In this document: positions 1 through 9,860 of the stretch, piece by piece | Numbering within the stretch: position 1 is the stretch's first letter | Layout of the letters: every line of letters begins with the position of its first letter | Source: an uncultured Pseudomonadales bacterium | GTDB taxonomy: Bacteria; Pseudomonadota; Gammaproteobacteria; Pseudomonadales; Azotimanducaceae | Assembly (NCBI GenBank): GCA_937921865.1 | Contig: CAKZWF010000033.1 | Location: 1 to 64,000, forward strand | Reading direction: 5' to 3' | Length of the DNA stretch: 64,000 nucleotides | The notes under the pieces: model-generated | What the model saw: the letters and a program-made list of their open reading frames with translations, nothing else | Database searches by the model: none | What the model was told of the DNA's origin: nothing | Translations under genes and position numbers: made by a program

Positions 1-1886
1 GTTCTGCCAAGCTCCAATCGCAGGGTATCGACCAGATCGCCAAACTGTTCGCGGTTGTCATCACTAAGGTCTGCGAGCACTTCGTGGGCTTTCAATAGTC
101 GCATCTGTTGACGCTCGGAGGGCGCTGTATGGAGGTCGATGCGATTAAGATCAGCCGGAACCGGAACCGGCGCAGCTGAAATCTGTTCGAGCACAGCGAC
201 CATGCTCAACTCTTCGAAGTCTTCGCGCAGGACTGGTGGGACGTGCTGCAGCAGCAACTCGCAGCCGCGTTCGCGAGCCTGCAGTACCATTTCGTGTAGT
301 GTGCCAAGCAGGGTGCTGTCCATGTGTTCACAGCTTGATAGATCAATCACCAGTTTGCGTCGTGAGTCCATGGCCGCGGTTGCGGTTTCGAACAGTACCT
401 GGCCGTAGAGCCAGGTTACCCGACCTTTCACAACCAGCACGGTGGCATCGGGTGTCTCGGCATAGCTGAATTCGGGCTGTTCGAAGGCGGGCAGGGTGGT
501 CAGGTCAACGTCCTCTACAGATTCGTTGAAAACTGATTCACCAGGGGATGCATTCAGCAGGACCATGGTTACATCGTCACAATCCTGACGTACCTGCCCG
601 TTTGTCACTGACAACAGCAGATGTTCGAGCACCTCCGGATCGTCGTTCAGCTTGTGTAGAACTTCAGCGATGGCGCTTGCGCTTGGCATTGTTTCGCTGA
701 TGTCCAACAGTCCATCTGTGTAGAGCAGTACCTGATCGCCTTCGGCCAGAGTTAACTCATGTTCTGCATAAACAGCGTCTGCCTGCAGTCCAAGAGCGGG
801 TCCAGTGTGTTCCACTTCTTCAATATCGCCAGTCGCATGCAGCCACAGCAGCGGTGGATGGCCGGCGGAGGCGACCGCCAGTTTGCGTTCTTTGATATCG
901 AGCAGACAGAACACGGCGGTGACAAAAACTCCAGGGGCCGGTGGGTTGTCCCGCAGTGAAGCGTTAATGCGCTCAAGCGCCCAGCCCGGACGATAAGGTA
1001 GGCCGGTACTCTGATCGTGCAGACGCATGTGATGTTTGAAGAGCACTGACAGCATCGCAGCGCTCACTCCGTGACCGGATGCATCGGCAACGATCAGAGC
1101 CAGCCACTGCCCGGCAATGCCGACGACATCGTAGAGATCGCCGCCAATAGTGCGACCCGGCCGATACAGCGAGCGGACATTGAAATCCACCAGTGGTGGT
1201 AGCTCGTGAGGCAGAAGCGAACGTTGAATGATCTCTGCCCGATGTAGATCCTGCTCGATGATTTCTGCCTGTCCTTCCAGCAGACGAACCATCTCCGCGA
1301 GTTCATCTCGCGACGCACGCAGTTGATCGTTGCGTAGCTCCAATGCGTTCAATGACCGCTCGAGTGCATTTGAACTGATCTGTAGTTTGGCCGCGGTACG
1401 CTGTAATTCAAGCTGTGCAATCACCTGACGCGACAGTGCATTGAGCGTTTCCTTCTGCACCTGAGTCAGTTGCCTCGGCTTGCGGTCGATGACACACAAA
1501 GTTCCCAGAGCGTGCCCATCGGAGGTGACCAGGGGAGCACCGGCATAAAAGCGAATGCCCGGAGCAGCGGTGACCAGCGGGTTGTCTGAGAAGCGCTGAT
1601 CGGTGGTGGCGTCTTCGACGATGAACAGGTTGTCAGGGTTCAGAATAGCGTGGGCGCAGAAAGCCAGGTCGCGGCTGGTTTCCGAAACATCCAGTCCATG
1701 GCTGGATTTGAACCACTGTCGATTTTCATCCACCAGACTGATGATGGCAATTGGGGTGTCGCAGATCTGCGACGCCAGATAGGTGATGTCGTCATAAGCC
1801 TGCTCGGGCAAGGTGTCGAGGATTGCGTAGTCCCTCAGGGCCTCTAGGCGAGCGGTTTCGTTGTCTGGCTTTGGTGCCTCACTCAT
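1..1886 (-). CDS. GAF - PP2C (SpoIIE/RsbU-type) phosphatase - STAS regulator, 3' end outside window
   Basis: Signalling phosphatase of the RsbU/SpoIIE family, absent from the ORF track because it runs off the left edge. I translated it from the ATG at 1886. A GAF domain comes first (about residues 20-165, with the 'FCAHAIL' stretch typical of GAF domains in this architecture), then a short coiled-coil linker, then the PP2C phosphatase ('GGDLYDV', '[13 protein letters not shown]', 'LLYTDGLLD'), and finally a STAS-like segment ('[21 protein letters not shown]') with a serine at the usual phosphorylation site. Having phosphatase and STAS substrate-like domain in one chain suggests a partner-switching output that feeds back on itself (inference). 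No anti-sigma kinase is adjacent, but the left flank is unseen. The gene is transcribed away from pyrC and stands alone. Confidence 0.88.
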   Translation of the reverse strand, partial: MSEAPKPDNETARLEALRDYAILDTLPEQAYDDITYLASQICDTPIAIISLVDENRQWFKSSHGLDVSETSRDLAFCAHAILNPDNLFIVEDATTDQRFSDNPLVTAAPGIRFYAGAPLVTSDGHALGTLCVIDRKPRQLTQVQKETLNALSRQVIAQLELQRTAAKLQISSNALERSLNALELRNDQLRASRDELAEMVRLLEGQAEIIEQDLHRAEIIQRSLLPHELPPLVDFNVRSLYRPGRTIGGDLYDVVGIAGQWLALIVADASGHGVSAAMLSVLFKHHMRLHDQSTGLPYRPGWALERINASLRDNPPAPGVFVTAVFCLLDIKERKLAVASAGHPPLLWLHATGDIEEVEHTGPALGLQADAVYAEHELTLAEGDQVLLYTDGLLDISETMPSASAIAEVLHKLNDDPEVLEHLLLSVTNGQVRQDCDDVTMVLLNASPGESVFNESVEDVDLTTLPAFEQPEFSYAETPDATVLVVKGRVTWLYGQVLFETATAAMDSRRKLVIDLSSCEHMDSTLLGTLHEMVLQARERGCELLLQHVPPVLREDFEELSMVAVLEQISAAPVPVPADLNRIDLHTAPSERQQMRLLKAHEVLADLSDDNREQFGDLVDTLRLELGR

Positions 1887-2047
1887 GCAGCTACGATAGC
1901 TCTATCCAATAACGGCTGGCGAGGTTTTTTGTGTTGTGGTTGTGGCGCGGGAGTTGCAACCCGAAATCTTATTCTTGATCATCACTGCCCCGTGATGCGA
2001 CGAGCGGTATCGTTCGCATTCGCAGACACTGATTGAGGAAGCGTAAG

Positions 2048-3094
2048 GTGACAGCCCATCCCGAACAGATAACGATCACCCGTCCTGATGACTGGCACCT
2101 GCATCTGCGCGATGGTGTCGCTCTCGCGGCAGTGCTGCCTGATACAGCCCGCCAGTTTGCCCGGGCGATCATCATGCCGAATCTGGCGTCGCCGGTAACG
2201 ACTGTCGCGCTGGCGACAGCCTATCGCGAGCGGATCCTCGCAGCGTTACCGAAAGGCTTGAGCTTTGAGCCGTTGATGACGCTCTACCTCACAGAGACGA
2301 CTTCGCCGGCCGACATCGCCGAGGCCAAAGCCAGCGGTTTTGTGCACGCTGTGAAATACTATCCCGCCGGCGCGACAACCCACTCCGATGCAGGGGTGCG
2401 CGATCTGGCCCGTTGCAAAGCCACGATTGCGGCGATGGCGGATCTCGATCTGCCGCTACTCATGCATGGCGAAGTCACCGACCCCGACGTCGACATATTT
2501 GACCGGGAGCGGATCTTCATCGAGACTCAACTTGAACCAACTGTGAAAGAGTTTCCGCAGCTGCGTGTGGTGCTCGAACACATCACCACCCACGAGGCGG
2601 TGGCATTTGTTGAGCAAAGCTCCGACCGGGTCGCCGCAACCATTACCGCTCATCACCTCCTGCTTAATCGCAACCATCTGTTTACCGGCGGTATTCGCCC
2701 GCACAACTACTGTCTGCCGGTGTTGAAGCGGGAAATTCATCGTCAGGCCCTGCTGGAAGCGGCAACCGGCGGCAACCCCAGATTCTTTCTTGGTACCGAC
2801 AGCGCGCCTCACGCGCGTCACACCAAGGAAACTACCTGTGGTTGCGCTGGCATCTATACTGCGCACGCCGCCGTTGAGTTATACGCTGAAGCCTTCGATT
2901 CGGTGGGACGGCTTGATCGACTGGAAGCGTTCGCCAGCCACTATGGTCCAGACTTCTACCGGCTGCCGCGTAATCCGGATCACATCACCCTGCAGCGGCG
3001 GGCGATGCAGGTACCATCCGCACTGCCCTTTGGCGATGATCATCTGGTCCCGCTGCGTGCCGGCGAGGAGATCGAATTCTCGATCGCGGATTGA
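2048..3094 (+). CDS. pyrC: Dihydroorotase (PyrC type)
   Basis: Cytoplasmic zinc enzyme of pyrimidine synthesis that interconverts carbamoyl-aspartate and dihydroorotate. The metal-binding '[10 protein letters not shown]' lies near the N terminus. The carboxylated lysine is expected in '[11 protein letters not shown]', and further metal ligands in 'LLMHGEV' and 'VLEHITT'. The catalytic Asp is in '[10 protein letters not shown]'. Length (348 aa) fits the E. coli-type class II enzyme. The track starts at a TTG at 2033, but GTG at 2048 is preceded by 'GAGGAAG' at proper spacing and is preferred. It is monocistronic and convergent with metY. The pathway partner carAB is also in this window, but far away. 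Confidence 0.95.
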   Translation: MTAHPEQITITRPDDWHLHLRDGVALAAVLPDTARQFARAIIMPNLASPVTTVALATAYRERILAALPKGLSFEPLMTLYLTETTSPADIAEAKASGFVHAVKYYPAGATTHSDAGVRDLARCKATIAAMADLDLPLLMHGEVTDPDVDIFDRERIFIETQLEPTVKEFPQLRVVLEHITTHEAVAFVEQSSDRVAATITAHHLLLNRNHLFTGGIRPHNYCLPVLKREIHRQALLEAATGGNPRFFLGTDSAPHARHTKETTCGCAGIYTAHAAVELYAEAFDSVGRLDRLEAFASHYGPDFYRLPRNPDHITLQRRAMQVPSALPFGDDHLVPLRAGEEIEFSIAD

Positions 3095-3121
3095 TTTGAT
3101 CGGGCAATTGCCGGTATCCCC

Positions 3122-4387
3122 TTATGAGAGAGACTGCTCCAGATCGGCGATGATGTCGTCCGGGTGTTCGATACCCACGCACAGTCTGATCATCCCGGCG
3201 GTTACTCCTGCCCGCTGCTGTTCTTCAGCAGAAAGCTGGCGATGGGTTGTGGATGCCGGGTGACAGGCCAGTGATTTGGCATCGCCGATGTTTACCAACC
3301 GCTTGAAAAGCGCCAGCTTGTCATAGAATTTCACTGCGGCGTCGAAGCCACCGGTAATCTCGAAAGTCATCAGCGATGCTGGCTGGCCGTTGCAGTACTT
3401 CAGGGCCAGCGGGTGGTACGGGTCGTCTTCCAGTCCAGCAAATTGAACCCTGCTCACCGCGGGATGGTTGTTCAGGTAGTTAGCGACGGTAATGGCATTG
3501 CTGCAATGGCGTTCCATACGCAGCGCCAGTGTTTCAATGCCCTGCAGAAGCAGAAAGGCGTTGAAAGGGGACAGCGTTGAGCCGGTGTTGCGCAGCGGTA
3601 CGGTTCGTGCCCGGCCGATGTAAGCCGCAGGTCCCATCGCGTCAGTGTAGACCACGCCGTGATATGAGGGTTCTGGTGAGGTCAGCATGGAGAACTTCTC
3701 GGGGTAGTCTGCCCAGGGAAAATTGCCTGAGTCGACGATGACACCGCCGAGCGAATTGCCGTGGCCGCCCATGTATTTGGTCAGCGAATGAACGACGATA
3801 TCGGCGCCGTAATCGAATGGTTTGATCAGCATTGGCGTGGCGACGGTATTGTCCACAATGAGTGGCACGCCATGCTCCTGCGCGACCTTGGCGACAGCTT
3901 CGATGTCGATGATGTTGCCGGCCGGATTGCCGATTGATTCACAGAAAACCGCGCGGGTTTTCTCGTCGATCAGATCGGCAATATTCTCAGGCGAGTCATT
4001 GGCTGAGAAGCGTACTTCGAGACCCTGCTTAGGGAACATATGAGCGAAGAGTGTGTATGTGCCTCCGTAGAGCTGTGGCGTGGTGACAATGTTGTCGCCA
4101 GCCTCGGTGATGTTCTGGATGGCGTAGTTGATTGCCGCGCTGCCGGCGCTGACCGCCAACGCGCCCACGCCCCCTTCCAGATCGGCAACCCGCTTCTCAA
4201 GAACATCATTAGTCGGATTCATGATGCGGGTATAGATGTTGCCGGGGACTGCCAGATCGAACAGGTCAGCGCCGTGCTGGGCACTGTCGAACTCGTATGC
4301 CACGGTCTGATAGATAGGAGTCGCCACCGACCGGGTGGTTGGGTCGGTCTCGTAGCCGGAGTGTATGAGCTTGGTCTCGTCTTTCAT
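3122..4387 (-). CDS. metY: O-acetylhomoserine sulfhydrylase / aminocarboxypropyltransferase (MetY-like)
   Basis: PLP enzyme of the Cys/Met metabolism family that makes homocysteine (or methionine) from an O-acylhomoserine and sulfide. The family landmarks are present: 'NPTNDVLEKRVADLEGG' near the N terminus, the aromatic 'YGGTYTLF' segment, 'VDNTVATP', and the PLP lysine in 'SLTKYMGGHG'. The long 421-aa form and the 'KYMGGHGNS' signature favour MetY over MetB/MetC/MetZ; O-succinyl specificity cannot be excluded from sequence. A perfect TATAAT lies about 40 bp upstream of the start. The 100-bp leader is too short for a known SAM riboswitch and I see none. Confidence 0.9.
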   Translation of the reverse strand: MKDETKLIHSGYETDPTTRSVATPIYQTVAYEFDSAQHGADLFDLAVPGNIYTRIMNPTNDVLEKRVADLEGGVGALAVSAGSAAINYAIQNITEAGDNIVTTPQLYGGTYTLFAHMFPKQGLEVRFSANDSPENIADLIDEKTRAVFCESIGNPAGNIIDIEAVAKVAQEHGVPLIVDNTVATPMLIKPFDYGADIVVHSLTKYMGGHGNSLGGVIVDSGNFPWADYPEKFSMLTSPEPSYHGVVYTDAMGPAAYIGRARTVPLRNTGSTLSPFNAFLLLQGIETLALRMERHCSNAITVANYLNNHPAVSRVQFAGLEDDPYHPLALKYCNGQPASLMTFEITGGFDAAVKFYDKLALFKRLVNIGDAKSLACHPASTTHRQLSAEEQQRAGVTAGMIRLCVGIEHPDDIIADLEQSLS

Positions 4388-4426
4388 GGCAGCCGCAAGC
4401 CTTGTTGTCAGTCTGAAGAAGTGCGA

Positions 4427-4432
4427 ATTATA
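4427..4432 (-). promoter_or_regulatory. Probable -10 box of metY
   Basis: The minus strand reads TATAAT here, 39 bp before the metY ATG, in the 104-bp gap after the upstream glycosyltransferase gene. No good -35 hexamer is found at 16-18 bp, so the call is tentative. Confidence 0.4.
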
Positions 4433-4491
4433 AGCTTCCCGGGGCCGACTCTGTATGAATCTTGCGTCTTTTTCTGATTTGTCCGACTGAA

Positions 4492-5673
4492 TCAGAACGA
4501 CTCAGCCTCCTTAGAGAGTATCTCGATTGCGGACCGATAGAGGCTTTCATAAGCCTTTGCGGTAGTGTCGATGGAATAGTGGTTCTTGACCCGCAAGCGC
4601 GCGTCTTCGCCCAGGCTTGCGCGCTCAGAAGGCGGCAAGTTGAGAATTTCACTCAGCGCCTTCGCTAATGCGGACGGGTCTCGCGGTGGCACCACGACAC
4701 CAGTGTTTCCGACGATCGATGCACTATCGCCAACGTCTGTGGCTACGCAGGGTAATTTCATAGCCATTGCTTCGCCAAGTACATTAGGGAACGCTTCTGA
4801 CCATGAACTGGAACAGAACATATCCATCGCGCTGAGCAGATGCGGCACGTTGTTTTGCTCCCCGAGTAGGTGAAGTCGGGAACGATCAAGCTTCTGTAAA
4901 TGTGGGATCAGCTGAGGATTTTCCTCCTCAATACCCTTGCCGCACATGATTGTGTGTAATTCATTGTTAGAGCTGGTCAGTTGTGAAAGTGCACGCAGGA
5001 AAGTCACGTGATCCTTCATTGGATGATACCGTCCTACATGCCCCAGAACTAATGCATCGGATGGAATGCCCAGTTCGGAGCGAATTCGCTTTCGGAAGCT
5101 CGATTCAGGTCTGAGTTTGTGCAGATCAAAACCATTTGGGATCCGCAATGCGTGCATAGGGTTGTAGCCGAGGGCTTCGTGCTGTTGTTTCGCGACGTTG
5201 CTGTTGTAGATAATCCGGTTTGCGAAACGGGACAACATGCGGGTGGTTTGAATCACCCAGCGCGTATTGCGAGTCTCATCTTTCAGATTGTAGATACAGT
5301 TTCGTATGTTCCAGATTACTGGGATAGATTTTCGCAGAGATCTTGCAGCCAGCAACGCCAGCAGGTTGGCGTGATACATCCAGCTCTGGATGACGTCAGG
5401 CTCTTGTCTGGACATCAGAGCGCGAAGTTTGACTGTTCCCGCCAGCGGCAGTGTACCCGGCCGCATTCCCAAGCTGTCGACAGAAATGCCCAGTCGGGCA
5501 ATTTTCTTCCCGACGCTGCCGACATCAGTCAATGACACTACAGACATCGCAAACTGATCCGGGTCGATAGCGCTCAGCAGATTGTATAGCGCTGTTTCAG
5601 CACCACCGGTACTGAGCCCCGTGATTACGTGGGAGACACGGATCGGCTTTGAATTTCTCTTTGGCATAGTCAT
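4492..5673 (-). CDS. Glycosyltransferase family 4 protein
   Basis: GT-B fold retaining glycosyltransferase that moves a sugar from an NDP-sugar to an acceptor, probably at the cytoplasmic face of the inner membrane. The N-terminal 'VITGLSTGGAETALYNLL' is the glycine-rich acceptor-domain start of GT4 enzymes. The C-terminal 'SSWSEAFPNVLGEAMAMKLP' carries the E-x7-E nucleotide-sugar motif. 393 aa, with no transmembrane segment. It is unusual in standing alone: no other polysaccharide, flippase or sugar-nucleotide gene is nearby, so the product is unknown. An in-frame second ATG two codons downstream could also serve as start. Confidence 0.88.
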   Translation of the reverse strand: MTMPKRNSKPIRVSHVITGLSTGGAETALYNLLSAIDPDQFAMSVVSLTDVGSVGKKIARLGISVDSLGMRPGTLPLAGTVKLRALMSRQEPDVIQSWMYHANLLALLAARSLRKSIPVIWNIRNCIYNLKDETRNTRWVIQTTRMLSRFANRIIYNSNVAKQQHEALGYNPMHALRIPNGFDLHKLRPESSFRKRIRSELGIPSDALVLGHVGRYHPMKDHVTFLRALSQLTSSNNELHTIMCGKGIEEENPQLIPHLQKLDRSRLHLLGEQNNVPHLLSAMDMFCSSSWSEAFPNVLGEAMAMKLPCVATDVGDSASIVGNTGVVVPPRDPSALAKALSEILNLPPSERASLGEDARLRVKNHYSIDTTAKAYESLYRSAIEILSKEAESF

Positions 5674-5804
5674 TCCGCAGAGCCGTGTATATGACGGGGT
5701 CTCATCAGCAACGGCCTGTTGATACCGCCTGGAGAATGAACCATTCGTTTGACCTGGTTCGTTGATTTAGTCGAGAACTGCTGCTCACCAGAGAACATTC
5801 AACA

Positions 5805-6944
5805 TCAGAGCGCCCCGTAAAGCGCTCGAGTCAAACTCCCGGATCGTTCGTCGCCGACCATCGCCGCTTTCATCTGGTTCATCACATAGGAGAAACACAT
5901 GCGATTGTCTTCATCAATGACAATCGTGGAACCGCCGGCGCCCGCCCACCAGATTGCGTTGGCGTTTGGAGTAACCGGTAACAGCGGATTTCCGTAGGCA
6001 TAGCCCATCGCGAACCTGATCGGGAAACCCAGTACAGCATCGGTGGACTCGATCTGAACTTCTCTGGCGCGAGCGCAACCTTGCGGGCTCAACAGTTCGA
6101 CCCCGAACGCACTGCCGTTGTTTGCCAGCGCGCTTTGTGCTCTGACTACCGAGCGGGCGTTGCCATGGCCATTGGCGGCGGGAATTTCTGCATTGCGCCA
6201 GCCTTCGCTGTTCACTGATCCAGGCGGCAGGTTGGTGGAGCCGAATACTCTGCCGGTGATGCTGTCCGCATCCATCTGCAGCCCGATGCCGCCTGCAGCT
6301 TCCGGATCCGGGTGCAGATCGGAAACGCGGGGAAATACTGATGGATCTACACCGATATGAAAATCGGCGGACAGGGGCTCGGCAACGTTTTCCCGGAAAA
6401 AGGTGCCGATAGTTTTACCCGTAACACGGCGAACAATCTCGCCGATCAGATAACCTTGAGTAATTGCGTGGTATCCGCTGCGCGTACCGGGTTCCCACCA
6501 GGGTTCCTGAGCGGCGAGATCTGCACACACTTTTTCCCAGTCGTAGAGTTCTTCCGCTTCAAATACTCTGCTCAATCCAGGAACTGCGGCAGCGTGGCAG
6601 AGGAAGTGGCTGACCTTCACGGCTTCTTTGCCGTTGGTGGCGAATTCTGGCCAATACTTGGCGACCGGTGCCTGCAGGTCCAGCTCACCCCGGTCAGCAA
6701 GAATCAGCGCGCACAGGAAGGTCATGGTTTTTGTGGTGGAATAGACGTTGCAGACGGTGTCTTCTTCCCAGGGCTGGGTTTTCTCCGTGTCTTTGTGCCC
6801 GCCCCACAGATCGATGACGAATTCACCGTCTATGGTGCAGGCAAAGCTGGCACCGATATCCCCACGTTCTGCCAGATTCTTCTCGAACTCTTCCGCGACC
6901 GCGGCAAAGCGGTCATCACAAAATCCACCCACGAAAACTCCCAT
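5805..6944 (-). CDS. Serine hydrolase, beta-lactamase/EstB family
   Basis: Penicillin-binding-protein-like serine hydrolase, probably an esterase. The nucleophile motif is S-T-T-K at about residues 69-72, and the tyrosine motif is 'GYHA' (Y about 158), matching the Y-x-A/N element of EstB-type esterases. A glycine-rich 'WAGAGGST' near residue 340 is the likely third motif (HxG/KTG equivalent). No signal peptide is seen, which argues for a cytoplasmic esterase rather than a secreted beta-lactamase. Substrate unknown. Divergent from the PhyH gene, with 134 bp between the starts. Confidence 0.85.
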   Translation of the reverse strand: MGVFVGGFCDDRFAAVAEEFEKNLAERGDIGASFACTIDGEFVIDLWGGHKDTEKTQPWEEDTVCNVYSTTKTMTFLCALILADRGELDLQAPVAKYWPEFATNGKEAVKVSHFLCHAAAVPGLSRVFEAEELYDWEKVCADLAAQEPWWEPGTRSGYHAITQGYLIGEIVRRVTGKTIGTFFRENVAEPLSADFHIGVDPSVFPRVSDLHPDPEAAGGIGLQMDADSITGRVFGSTNLPPGSVNSEGWRNAEIPAANGHGNARSVVRAQSALANNGSAFGVELLSPQGCARAREVQIESTDAVLGFPIRFAMGYAYGNPLLPVTPNANAIWWAGAGGSTIVIDEDNRMCFSYVMNQMKAAMVGDERSGSLTRALYGAL

Positions 6945-7078
6945 AGAAGACTGATCAAAGACGGGCAGCGTAGCGAAAAGATCAGTTTTTGACGAATGGT
7001 GCTGAATACACTGGGAGCTACAATTGTCAGATTCGGCACAATTGCCTGAGCTGCCGGCTGAGTAAGGAGACCACGACT

Positions 7079-7927
7079 ATGGCTTTACAGAGGATTTCAG
7101 CTGCCAGTCCGCTGGAGCAGATTCTGGAAACACTGGACGCTGACGGCGGAGTGATTATTGAAGGTCTGTTTGAGGTAGCCGTTATTGAACAAATGCGAGA
7201 AGACATCCTCGCGGCTGCAGCCGACTTTCAGCCGGGTGCTGCCACCCAGGGGTTAGGCCAGGATGGGAAAGCGTTTGTCGGGCGGAACACCATCCGTTTT
7301 TCCAGCCTTGGCAGGCTGTCTGAAGCCTATTTTGCGATGCTGGACAATCCGCTTTATGCGGCTATCGCCGACGCTGTGCTTTTACCGCATTGTGGCTCTT
7401 ACTGGGTAAACACCGGGCAGGCCATGCTGATCGGGCCGCAATCACCAGCTCAGATGCTGCACCGGGATTGCGACAACTGGCCTGCTGTCTCAGCGCAGGG
7501 CTGGCCGGACAGTCCGGAGGTGACGCTCAGTGCGATGATCGCCCTTGCCGATGTCACTGAAGAGCTTGGTGCTACTCGAGTCATACCGGGCAGTCATCGG
7601 TGGGGTGACTATAAGGAAAATGGTACTGCTGAGTTGACCTATCCCGCCGAGATGAAGGTGGGGGATGCTCTGGTTTACACCGGTAAAGTGGTCCACGGCG
7701 GCGGCGCCAATCGCACCGATGACCAGTGGCGGCTCGCCATGCATCTGAGTTTTGTGTTGGGCTGGCTGGTGCCGGAGGAGTCCAGCCCTATAGATTACAG
7801 CGACGCTGACCTGGCGCAGCAGAGCCCTCGGGTGAAGCGTCTTTTAGGTCATCAGTCTTACGATCCGAGACCTCATCTTGGCGGTGGTTTGTGGCTCCGG
7901 CATGTCGATATGATCGAAACTACCTAG
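7079..7927 (+). CDS. Phytanoyl-CoA dioxygenase (PhyH) family protein
   Basis: Fe(II)/2-oxoglutarate oxygenase. The iron triad is readable: H128 and D130 in 'MLHRDCDNW', and H206 in 'KVVHGGGAN'. R218 in 'QWRLAMH' is the likely 2-oxoglutarate anchor. The track's start at 6989 is too early: the ATG at 7079 follows 'AAGGAGA' at good spacing and starts the conserved domain, giving 282 aa. Substrate is unknown; members of this family hydroxylate lipids, natural products or small acids. It is monocistronic. Confidence 0.9.
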   Translation: MALQRISAASPLEQILETLDADGGVIIEGLFEVAVIEQMREDILAAAADFQPGAATQGLGQDGKAFVGRNTIRFSSLGRLSEAYFAMLDNPLYAAIADAVLLPHCGSYWVNTGQAMLIGPQSPAQMLHRDCDNWPAVSAQGWPDSPEVTLSAMIALADVTEELGATRVIPGSHRWGDYKENGTAELTYPAEMKVGDALVYTGKVVHGGGANRTDDQWRLAMHLSFVLGWLVPEESSPIDYSDADLAQQSPRVKRLLGHQSYDPRPHLGGGLWLRHVDMIETT

Positions 7928-8000
7928 TCTGCGTTTACCGGGGATAAAAAAGGTGAGCTGTGGCAAATACGATCGGCTGGATGTCTGCTGCCGCTGGCGT

Positions 8001-8672
8001 TCACGGATTCGCAAAGTAGGTCGGAGAGTCGCCCTCCTGCCAGGCCGGATATTTTTTCATGACCGCCCGGAACAGCTCACTGGTCAGGAGGTGATCCAGC
8101 CAGCCTGCAAGGGCGGTGTAGGGTGAGGTCTTGAACCACTCAATATCGACGTAGGCGAACTGGCGCACGAACGGCAATACCGCCACATCGGCATATCCGG
8201 GCTTCGGCCCGAACAGGTAGGCATTTCCTGACGCCTGCTGTATCGACAATTGAGCATCCAGCCGGCTGATGAACGCTTCAGCCAGCGCTCGATGTTGTTG
8301 TTGAGAGAGTTCAGCATGGCGGTCTGCATATTTGTAGCGATCCAGATTCGGTTTGAAGTCCTGGTCACAGTCTTCTATCAGCAAAATCATTCTGGCCAGC
8401 GTCGCTTCATCATAATCCAGCCAGCCATCCGGGTCCTGTTGCTCGAGTGCCCAGTTCATGATGTCCAGGCTCTGTTCCAGAACACGGTCGTTCAGGCGCA
8501 GTACCGGCACTGTGGCTTTAGCCGAAAGCTCCAGCAGAGAAGACGGTTTGGCCCGCAGCACAACTTCTCGGATCTCGAAATTGATTCCTGCATAGGCCAG
8601 GGCTATCCGCGCCCGCATCGCGTAGGGACAGCGTCTAAATGTGTAGAGAATTGGCAGGCGTTGAGACGTCAC
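8001..8672 (-). CDS. Glutathione S-transferase-like protein
   Basis: Thioredoxin-fold N-terminal domain starting 'PILYTFRRCPYAMRARIAL', with a cysteine (CPYA) at the catalytic position as in GrxB/omega-class GSTs, followed by an all-helical C-terminal domain. 'TVPVLRLNDRVLEQSLDIM' is the glutathione-binding Val-Pro/Ser-type region. The track ORF begins at 8801, inside the upstream gene. The GTG at 8672 lies 20 bp after that gene's stop and begins right before the domain, giving 223 aa. It probably forms an operon with the DUF4105 gene. Function may be glutathione-dependent reduction or deglutathionylation; substrate unknown. Confidence 0.85.
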   Translation of the reverse strand: MTSQRLPILYTFRRCPYAMRARIALAYAGINFEIREVVLRAKPSSLLELSAKATVPVLRLNDRVLEQSLDIMNWALEQQDPDGWLDYDEATLARMILLIEDCDQDFKPNLDRYKYADRHAELSQQQHRALAEAFISRLDAQLSIQQASGNAYLFGPKPGYADVAVLPFVRQFAYVDIEWFKTSPYTALAGWLDHLLTSELFRAVMKKYPAWQEGDSPTYFANP

Positions 8673-8691
8673 GCGGCTGTACCTGATCTGG

Positions 8692-9720
8692 TCACTGGCT
8701 GCGGTTCGGAAATGCCGTTGGGCGCTCTGGTAGTCCCCGGCGGATGGCCTTGGAAAAGTCGTCGGTATCACCACTGTCCACAGCGATTTCTGTAATGTCA
8801 CTGCGCTGCTTCAGCTGATCCAGACTCATTGAGCTGTTCACCGTGCCAAGTTGGTAGGCCAGTTCCAGCACATAGCCATTAGCCAGCAGTCGCCAGTCGA
8901 GAGGGAATTTTGATCCGACTGCTTTAGCGTGACCCCAGATAGTGGTGGTGCAGTTTTGAGTCAGGGCGTTGTACCAGCGAGGCTCGGCAGCCACCTCGTT
9001 GATGTCACGAATGTAATCTAGGAGCATGGCCCGGTCACCCTGTTTCGGGGTGAAGATCCGATAGAGCTCCACTCGTTCGCCCCGATGATTGGTGCGCAAC
9101 GCGACCACGTCAGTTTCTTCCGCAACCACATAGTAGAGTTCGAACTGGCGAAAGAAGCCTCGCAATGCAGAATACGACTCGCCGACTTCTTTTCGGGTCT
9201 CGATAGAAACCGCCAGGTGGCGGCCGTCGGCAAACTCCCAGCTGGCGATGGTGTGGCCATACGCCTGGGGACCCCAGAATGAGAAAAAGATGTCGAAACC
9301 AACGAGTTCATCGAGGTTATAGGTTGCGGTGATCCAGTTTTCTTCCGCGTTTGCCTCATCATTGCGGTAGCGGAAGCTTCGAACGTTGCTGATAGTGAGC
9401 AGAGAACCTTCCAGAGTAGCTGTGGGTAGCTGCGCGACATTGGACTGCCAGTCTCGCTGATTGCTGGGTGTCAGCGTCAACCACCAGATGATGGTCACGA
9501 TGCACAGCCCCGCTACAGCCGCGACCGATCGCCGGAAAGGTCGAATCAGTGTGATCACAGCGACAACGGCTGACAGCAACCCGCCTGCGAGGAGTCCGGC
9601 AAACAGGCGTGAGTCTGGCCCATCTATCCATAACGCCAGCATCGCCCACAGCACTGCCAGGCTCACCGGTATACAAGCCAGAATTCTCAACAGCAGGCGA
9701 AGCGGTGCTATCCCTGACAC
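8692..9720 (-). CDS. DUF4105 domain membrane protein
   Basis: Inner-membrane protein with three hydrophobic segments in the first 85 residues ('LLLRILACIPVSLAVLWAML', then two more), followed by a soluble domain. That domain matches my memory of DUF4105: 'FWGPQAYGHTIASWEF', 'LYYVVAEETDVVALR', 'YNALTQNCTTTIW'. The conserved N-C-T-T with its upstream histidine suggests a papain/NlpC-like peptidase fold, but no activity is established. Start is a GTG without a clear Shine-Dalgarno sequence. Lies directly upstream of the GST gene. Confidence 0.75.
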   Translation of the reverse strand: MSGIAPLRLLLRILACIPVSLAVLWAMLALWIDGPDSRLFAGLLAGGLLSAVVAVITLIRPFRRSVAAVAGLCIVTIIWWLTLTPSNQRDWQSNVAQLPTATLEGSLLTISNVRSFRYRNDEANAEENWITATYNLDELVGFDIFFSFWGPQAYGHTIASWEFADGRHLAVSIETRKEVGESYSALRGFFRQFELYYVVAEETDVVALRTNHRGERVELYRIFTPKQGDRAMLLDYIRDINEVAAEPRWYNALTQNCTTTIWGHAKAVGSKFPLDWRLLANGYVLELAYQLGTVNSSMSLDQLKQRSDITEIAVDSGDTDDFSKAIRRGLPERPTAFPNRSQ

Positions 9721-9860
9721 GATATGGCTCTGCTGCCAGTAAAAAGAAATTCACGCGTTAGGGTGAGCCTGATCTGGCCGCAATGGCATCGGGCAACTCC
9801 TGTCATGGCTTTAGTCTCCTTGATGGCGACGCACCATGGCGCGTCGCAGACCGACTGGTT

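Noticed and set aside
4388-4491. SAM riboswitch before metY
   Set aside because: Only about 100 bp are available, with a -10 box near the start codon and no multi-helix SAM fold visible.
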